A DNA stretch of 12,086 nt from Saccoglossus kowalevskii (taxonomy: Eukaryota > Hemichordata > Enteropneusta > Harrimaniidae). The stretch covers positions 162,729 to 174,814 of the forward strand of contig NW_003125395.1 of NCBI RefSeq assembly GCF_000003605.2, in the 5' to 3' direction. Positions within the stretch are counted from its first letter, which is position 1; each line of letters starts with the position of its first letter. This document shows, piece after piece, positions 7,081-12,086 of the stretch. The position numbers and the translations under genes are program-made. The notes below the pieces were generated by a model that worked only from the letters and a program-made list of their open reading frames with translations, had not been told where the DNA came from and made no database searches.

Positions 7081-7274
7081 CTCGAAACTCCATATAACAA
7101 ATATCAGAAATAAATATTATATTATCATTATGTTTACTTTAGTACATTGCAAATAACATTTAATTATTTTATTTTATCTTTGTTTTTAAATTTTACAATA
7201 AAAGGCTATGAAATTGTTTTTTACTGTTTTCTTTTTTTATTATTTCTCTGAAGACAAAATATTTCTGTCGCAAT
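7081..7274 (+). other. Very A+T-rich stretch with polyadenylation-like signal
   Basis: This interval is nearly all A and T. AATAAA at 7197-7202 is followed by T-rich sequence (7217-7246), a plausible cleavage and polyadenylation context. There is no upstream coding sequence, so it may simply reflect base composition. Confidence 0.3.
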
Positions 7275-9235
7275 TTAGGAGCCGAAGCCAGTCAAACAAT
7301 ACGAATATTTGACCTGAAAAACACAATCACGATTTGTAATTTTTACCAATTGACATAAGGACAATATGAAGCAATACGCGGTTGCGGTAATATTCCATAC
7401 TTTCTTGGGAAATGAGATAAAATTGCCCGTGGTTATTATGTAGCCCAGGCATATAACTTGAAAATACTCAGATAGGTCATCCATTGGATGATAGAAGCCA
7501 TATGATAACATTACAAATGTTGGTAATTTAGCTAATGTCCATTTAAGCTGTTATGCTTCCGGTGTGTGATTAAGAAATCAACATACAGTTGTACTAAAAT
7601 TGTTGTTATGATTACTCAGCGCTGTTATCACAACGATCCGCCACCGTGACGCTGTTACGGACATCCTAGTCAATCAATTGAGATGTGATTTTGCAATATG
7701 ATATACACGTATGAGAATTCTTCTCTAAAACCAATGGTTGTATCAGTTGAGCTATATGTATTTTCAACCGTGTGCATATGGTGAACATTAAATGTTTCCA
7801 AGTTGATTTCATGAATTGTATGTTTTTCATGAGAACCACATTGCTGTGAATTATCTCGAAAACTAGCTTCAATTGAACACGGAAAAATACATTATGTGCT
7901 ATCGTTTGCCATGCACAGCCCTCCAAATGTTGTGACCGAAATCGTAAAGCATTATGGGTATAACGGATTGCAGCTATTCATGCATAGCATATAATATTAC
8001 TAGTATTTAAGTAAAAAAATGCGTTCACAAAAGAGCGAGCAACATTGTGAAATCGTCTGCATGTGTTACTGTATACATTTAAAGAACACAGTAGATAATG
8101 GTTAAGCTCAATAAAAAGGTAAGGTTTGGATGGCATATATCCTTAGTCTGTGACGGACACACACGACTACCTTCCATTAAAATCGCAGCATTAAGCTACG
8201 GCAGGTGTCAGTGGTAACGGTTCGATGGTCCCTAATCATCGGCTTTGATTCTATATCACCTATAATTCGTTTGAGCATTACATTTCGGCAAGTTGTTAGA
8301 AAACAACAATCTCGTTGACGAATGCGAACCTCGGAACAGAAACTCTTTGATTAGCCGATACAGCTCCAAGAACACGCAATGTCATGGAAATTTTTGATTA
8401 ATGGAGTTTGAGAGGATCAGTGAAGATTATTTTGCCGACGGACATAGAAAAAAAATACGATTGTTGATGATAGGAAAAAAGATGATCAGACAGATAAATA
8501 TAGATCATACATTAGATAGCAAACCTTGATGAAAGCGACATTTTGATAATGGTATCTACAGCGGGATTAAGGGTGATCTGAGCAATTCCATGAGAGTTCT
8601 TAGAAATTATTACTGATACTTTGCAACAAGTCTGCATTGCATCAAACGTCCCTGGATTGTAAATGAGTGTAATATTATCGGGGTTGAGGGGTGGGACTGG
8701 AACACAACTGGTTCACTTATAAACAATACTGCCTTTCTTTGAAATTTGAATACAATAAAGAAGCAATATGTTAGGATTTGCTCAAAAATATATATTCGAA
8801 TGTACTTGTAAAGATATGACCCTATCAATGTACAGGAACGATAGAGCCTGTTATTGTATGAAAACATCTGCGTGTCCGCTTCACGCACACAAAGTGTATT
8901 GGGAATTAACAAGTGCTTGGACCATTCTTAAAGTTACTTCAGTGTATTGATTTTTATACTTTTCAGTTCTATATTCGATTTATGATAATTGCTTCAGACT
9001 AAAAGAATTCACTTAGTCATATTTGTTCACTTACTTGTGTATTTCGGACAATAATTCTCACACCTGTCCAATCCTCATGAAAAACGACGTTATCAGATCA
9101 GTTTATCTAACGCATTCATTTCACTTTTATTCAGTTTGTGTAAATTAACAGTTTATATATTTAATGAATTAAGTCACGTTCTTTTTTTTAAATGAGGGAT
9201 CTTGCATTATCCTTCTAATGACAATACATTTATAG
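7275..9235. other. No recognisable gene
   Basis: Four open frames of 60-100 codons occur here: minus 7275-7511, minus 7666-7926, minus 8610-8912 and plus 8768-8950. The 7666 and 8610 frames begin at TTG rather than ATG, and none shows a known motif. The plus frame at 8768 is cysteine-rich but lacks a signal peptide and overlaps the minus one. A 15-base palindrome, TCATCCATTGGATGA, lies at 7477-7491. The stretch near 8219-8231 resembles a tRNA B box only loosely. About 2 kb hold nothing that can be supported. Confidence 0.5.
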
Positions 9236-9484
9236 TTAATTGAAAATCTCCCTGAGGTCGATTCGAAGAGGAGTGATATTTATAGAATCATTAATTCCAA
9301 AGCTGTCGTTTCCACCGAACTCACTTTTTCCATTATCATAAGTTACACGTCGCACTTGCCGACTCAAACCGCACTCACGAAAGGTCATTTCGCACAAATT
9401 AATATATACTAACAGTATTACGACGTCTGCTTTATAATCAAAGTAAAACTCTTTTTGTCGCCGTCGCCGTGGCTGCGTTTCCAA
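9236..9484 (-). CDS. Possible coding fragment, unrecognised
   Basis: An 82-codon open frame on the minus strand ending at TAA 9236-9238. It has no ATG at its upstream end (TTG); the first in-frame ATG is about 32 codons in. The product begins with a basic run (QPRRRRQKEFYF) and later reads GKSEFGGNDSFGINDS. It has more CpG and more codons starting with G than the flanking DNA, as real coding sequence tends to. No domain was recognised. If real it would be an exon or a decayed fragment, not a complete gene. Chance is a serious alternative, since several frames of this length are expected in a window of this size and composition. Confidence 0.15.
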   Translation of the reverse strand: METQPRRRRQKEFYFDYKADVVILLVYINLCEMTFRECGLSRQVRRVTYDNGKSEFGGNDSFGINDSINITPLRIDLREIFN

Positions 9485-10016
9485 TACCTACTATGTAAAT
9501 CGACTATACATCAAGCTCGTTTGTAACTTTGGAGTCATTGCATTAAACAACCTATTTTTTGTAAATGCTATACATCTCTCATCGAATAACGTTACCGAAT
9601 GTAAGGTAATATTATTATTAAAGTCTTCCCCAAGCGCACGCTATTGCCATTCTGTAAGAGTTAACATTACCAATACCTTTAATTAACATCGCACTAACGT
9701 GTCCTCAAACTGTTAAAGCAGGTAGAGGGTCATCGTGCATTACGTGTCAATACCCTAACAGTGGTGACTAAGTATAATGTGCATTTAAGCGTGTGCTGTA
9801 TGAGGACTTAGGTTTCCATGAGCGGATGCATGCATTTTAACACTTTTTATTCAGAGTAACTCTACACCATCTTCCGGAATGTTCAACCACACTGTAACGT
9901 AACGTGGCTGTTTGCAAGATGATAGGAATCAGATAAGACATAACGAGCTCGGCAGTCGTCTAAAATAATTCATTAAAAAAAACTGTGAATGTTAGCAAAT
10001 ATTATATCACACAAAC
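9485..10016. other. No recognisable gene
   Basis: No open frame of note. An AGATAAGA word (GATA-factor type) lies near 9933-9940. Nothing else stands out. Confidence 0.5.
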
Positions 10017-10277
10017 ATGTATAACCGGAGGGTAATAATATTCGGAATAATAATATACGGTTGCCACTTACCACATGATATATTTGAAACTGTGCGAAGA
10101 GATATTCTAATTAGATTCCCAGATCTCCGTGGTTTCTTGAAAGGTTCCAATTACCACTTAATTGGATCCCATGTGGTAGAATTTTTTTTGAAATATACAG
10201 TCAAATCTGCAGATCATGCCCTAGGTGAACACTTGTATCTTTATATCTCCGTTGACTGTCACGTAAACTTAGTGTGA
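10017..10277 (+). CDS. Possible coding fragment, unrecognised (first of a frame-switched pair)
   Basis: An 86-codon frame from ATG 10017 to TGA 10275-10277. Upstream it is bounded by TAG 9993-9995. The product begins MYNRRVIIFGIIIYG, a short hydrophobic N-terminus, then FETVRRDILIRFPDLRGFL and later KYTVKSADHALGEHL. About a quarter or more of its codons start with G, above what local composition would give. The first part overlaps an imperfect 15-base tandem duplication (10031-10060), and a strong hairpin lies inside (10143-10169). No family was recognised. The next open frame takes over within 20 bases of this stop, so the two may be one broken coding region. Confidence 0.25.
   Translation: MYNRRVIIFGIIIYGCHLPHDIFETVRRDILIRFPDLRGFLKGSNYHLIGSHVVEFFLKYTVKSADHALGEHLYLYISVDCHVNLV
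10069..10178. repeat. Nested inverted repeats with an 11-bp hairpin
   Basis: GGTTCCAATTA (10143-10153) and TAATTGGATCC (10159-10169) form a stem with one mismatch around the loop CCACT. An outer exact pair, TACCACATG (10069-10077) and CATGTGGTA (10170-10178), brackets the region, with its right arm directly beside the hairpin. There are no flanking target duplications to suggest a mobile element. Confidence 0.6.
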
Positions 10278-10576
10278 ATTTCATGCCTCGATCTCGATGT
10301 GTAATGGTTGATTTCCCGATGGTCGCAGAAAATCTTCTTCCGAGCGGATACAACATCGGAGTAATTACCGCTACTATTGATAAAAAACGACGTTTGCATG
10401 TATCTAGGCACTCTGTGCCATGCATAAGTATGCAAAATCTATTTGTGAATTTCAGATTTGGTGTCGAATATACACTATGTGCACACTTCATGCGAAAAAA
10501 ACCTCCCTATCCCTCGCTATATATATATACTAATTTAGTCATTGACTTATCACCTGTAACCAGAAACTGGCTCTAG
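10256..10576 (+). CDS. Possible coding fragment, unrecognised (second of a frame-switched pair)
   Basis: This frame is open from after TGA 10253-10255 to TAG 10574-10576; its first ATG is at 10283. It reads NFMPRSRCVMVDFPMVAEN, then GYNIGVITATIDKKRRLHV, then FVNFRFGVEYTLCAHFMRKK. The text looks protein-like, but no family was recognised. The minus strand is also open over 10201-10491, so coding bias cannot settle the strand by eye. If one frameshift at 10256-10274 is allowed, this and the preceding frame give about 560 bases open in one direction. Confidence 0.25.
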   Translation: MSRKLSVNFMPRSRCVMVDFPMVAENLLPSGYNIGVITATIDKKRRLHVSRHSVPCISMQNLFVNFRFGVEYTLCAHFMRKKPPYPSLYIYTNLVIDLSPVTRNWL

Positions 10577-10811
10577 GCTTTATTGAACGTGTAGGCTATA
10601 TACGATTTTAATCAAACCTACCTATCCGTATCATAGAAATAAGGAGCATAGACAGATACATTAATTATTCCAAACCTTTCCCTGTTTGTGTGTATAATTT
10701 AGTACATGCACGGTCTGGTTGGCTTTAATTTAAATTGTGTTAGAATAAGCACAATTCACACATGTCATATCTCATTAATACAACTGTTCTGGTGGCCGCG
10801 AACGTGTTTTA
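10577..10811. other. No recognisable gene
   Basis: A+T-rich sequence with no open frame of note. G+C rises from about 10780 onward. Confidence 0.5.
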
Positions 10812-11036
10812 TTGGGTGTCCAGCAGGACATGGATGTGCGAGTGTGGTTCGTGACTAACGTGCTCATTACAGTTAATGTTTCCAGCGACAACACATTTGG
10901 TGCGTGCTGTTTATTTGCATATTCACAGTATGGAGGTAATTTAAAACCGAGCACCGGAGGGTCTTTCGGTTGTTCGCTGGGGAAGCATTTTACCCGCTGT
11001 CAAGTATTGGCTAATCAGATACTTAGCAACAAGTAG
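10812..11036 (+). CDS. Possible coding fragment, unrecognised
   Basis: A 74-codon frame starting at TTG, with its first ATG at 10830, ending at TAG 11034-11036. It reads MDVRVWFVTNVLITVNVSS and then YGGNLKPSTGGSFGCSLGKHF. The surrounding DNA is richer in G+C than the rest of the right half of the window. An exact ATTTGCAT octamer (POU-factor site) lies inside at 10913-10920, and a plausible splice acceptor (a pyrimidine-containing run ending TTCACAG) at about 10922-10928. It overlaps another open frame on the same strand, so at most one of them is likely to be coding in the overlap. Confidence 0.15.
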   Translation: MGVQQDMDVRVWFVTNVLITVNVSSDNTFGACCLFAYSQYGGNLKPSTGGSFGCSLGKHFTRCQVLANQILSNK

Positions 11037-11174
11037 GCGTGACCAACTGTCATTCTACGTTGCTTATAATATTGAAGATGTTCTAAGCCTAGCTTGCGAT
11101 TTGCTTGAAATTCAACATTCGGTTCCGTCGACCGTGGGGGATACAGCATTGCCACAACAGCAGCGGCGCTGCAG
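10945..11174 (+). CDS. Possible internal exon, unrecognised, ending at a splice donor
   Basis: An ATG-less frame, open from after TAA 10942-10944 and closed by TAG 11176-11178. It reads WGSILPAVKYWLIRYLATS, then RDQLSFYVAYNIEDVLSLAC and DLLEIQHSVPS, a natural-looking mix of hydrophobic and charged residues. The sequence CTGCAG|GTAGGT places a consensus splice donor at 11175-11180, so an exon would end at 11174 just before the stop. A clear acceptor in the right place was not found: the best one (about 10928) would bring the TAA into the exon. No family was recognised. Confidence 0.25.
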
Positions 11175-11401
11175 GTAGGTTTTCCCAGCATTACGCTAGT
11201 AGTACATGGAAGCTAATGTTCCACATTTCCCAATTAACGTGCACCTTTGTACTATATCGTGTTTTTGTTTTTGTTTTACCTCCAACGCTAAGTTTTTTAC
11301 GGTTTCGCCAATATGTAACTTCACATCTATCATATTTACAAGATAGTGTTTGTAACGTTCTTATGCGCGCAACGACGCATAGGAGCTATCTATCTGACTA
11401 A
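11093..11401 (+). CDS. Possible coding fragment, unrecognised
   Basis: A third overlapping plus-strand frame, open from after TAG 11090-11092 to TAA 11399-11401, with no ATG near its start (TTG at 11105). The product is rich in aromatic and hydrophobic residues in its second half (FVLYRVFVFVLPPTLSFLRF), which could be a membrane segment or simply the reading of a T-rich stretch. It crosses the splice-donor-like site at 11175. Length is about what chance would give. It is listed because it continues the open area from 10812. Confidence 0.12.
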   Translation, partial: LAICLKFNIRFRRPWGIQHCHNSSGAAGRFSQHYASSTWKLMFHISQLTCTFVLYRVFVFVLPPTLSFLRFRQYVTSHLSYLQDSVCNVLMRATTHRSYLSD

Positions 11402-12048
11402 AGATTAATAGTCAACCGTACGGCAGTGATTATGTGACATACGTGATTGCCCTTGCAGTAAAAAGGAAGACGATATACTTATAAGTCATGATTATAGAGT
11501 CATATTTCTATCACAAATAGTACCATGAATCATGCATAACAATGTGAAAACATTTTTTTTCAAGGAAAGCAGGTATATTTTTCTGACTTGTTTGACCCTT
11601 GTGTTATTCTAAGCATATGGTGTGAACAAGTGATATTGTATTTTAATCGTAGTGTGAAATGAAAATTGGTTACTATTCACGTCAGCATACTGCAACCTAA
11701 GAAACCAGGAAACACGCTGTTGTAGCAGCTGTCAATTCGTCGCGGCCTTTTAGTACTGGTATTGTTTCTCACACAATAGTATTACAATGGGCGCAATATG
11801 TTCGAGGTGCATATTACTCATCGCTGGCTGAGCTAGTCGTATTTTGAGTTAATATTGTCAATTTACACGCAAGCCGTTAGAAATAGTTCGTAGCTACATG
11901 AGTAAATCATAGTAATTGTATACAGAGTTCGTCACTAGTGGATTTTGATTTTTTGGGGACATGAATTCCAAGGTCACTACGAATATCTATTACTGTAAAT
12001 TGTTTAATTGGTGTAAATCGCGTTTTGAATTTGATTGATACTATTATT

Positions 12049-12053
<5 letters not shown>
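11402..12053. other. No recognisable gene
   Basis: A+T-rich sequence without open frames of note, repeats or clear signals. Confidence 0.5.

Positions 12054-12086
<33 letters not shown>
12054..12086 (+). repeat. (TA)n microsatellite, cut by the window end
   Basis: At least 33 bases of alternating T and A run to the last base. The full length cannot be known from this window. Confidence 0.98.

Noticed and set aside
7275-7511. 78-codon minus-strand ATG frame as a gene
   Set aside because: No domain or compositional support. Length is common by chance in this DNA.
8200-8235. GGTTCGATGGTCC as a tRNA or SINE B box
   Set aside because: Two extra bases break the B-box consensus, and no A box or cloverleaf could be found upstream.
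8610-8912. 100-codon minus-strand frame as a gene
   Set aside because: It starts at TTG, has no motif, overlaps an opposite frame, and its length is at the chance level for this composition.
8768-8950. Cysteine-rich 60-codon ORF as a secreted peptide
   Set aside because: It has no signal peptide or recognised cysteine framework and lies antisense to another open frame.
10017-10576. Translationally coupled gene pair (overlapping stop and start at 10274-10277)
   Set aside because: The window is eukaryotic, and the GTG start is an artefact of allowing bacterial starts. A frameshift or intron is the more sensible reading.

Overview
This looks like a stretch of an A+T-rich animal nuclear genome, probably an invertebrate. 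No host gene can be recognised, open frames are short and ATG-poor, and there are trinucleotide and dinucleotide microsatellites. The only recognisable coding matter is the decayed 3' end of a Ty3/gypsy-type LTR retrotransposon. The species cannot be named from what is here.

Layout. Positions 1 to about 1694 hold the downstream part of a Ty3/gypsy pol gene, broken over several frames. In order they are the end of the RNase H domain (a DALSR-like motif), the integrase zinc-binding segment, the integrase catalytic core, the integrase C-terminal region and a long post-integrase tail. The order is intact, but frameshifts, stops and internal deletions are everywhere. The catalytic glutamate segment is missing, so this copy cannot make a working integrase. 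A possible 3' LTR (1797-2065, with matching TGTTAC/GTAACA ends) would close the element. The 5' LTR, gag, protease and reverse transcriptase would lie upstream of the window.

Positions 2066 to 12086 are about 10 kb with no recognisable gene. They contain an (AAT)n microsatellite (2181-2261), a good candidate polyadenylation site (2822), several short perfect inverted repeats, a small cluster of promoter-like motifs near 6970-7080, and a (TA)n tract that runs off the end of the window. Two areas near the right end are more open than their surroundings: 10017-10576 (two long open frames joined by one frame switch) and 10812-11401 (overlapping open frames, one ending at an exact splice-donor consensus). 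These could be exons or decayed coding sequence, but no protein family was recognised and chance is a real alternative.

No operon, CRISPR array, tRNA, rRNA or functional gene system was seen, and I found no convincing evidence of a previously undescribed system. The most useful leads are the retroelement boundary and the two open areas at the right end.
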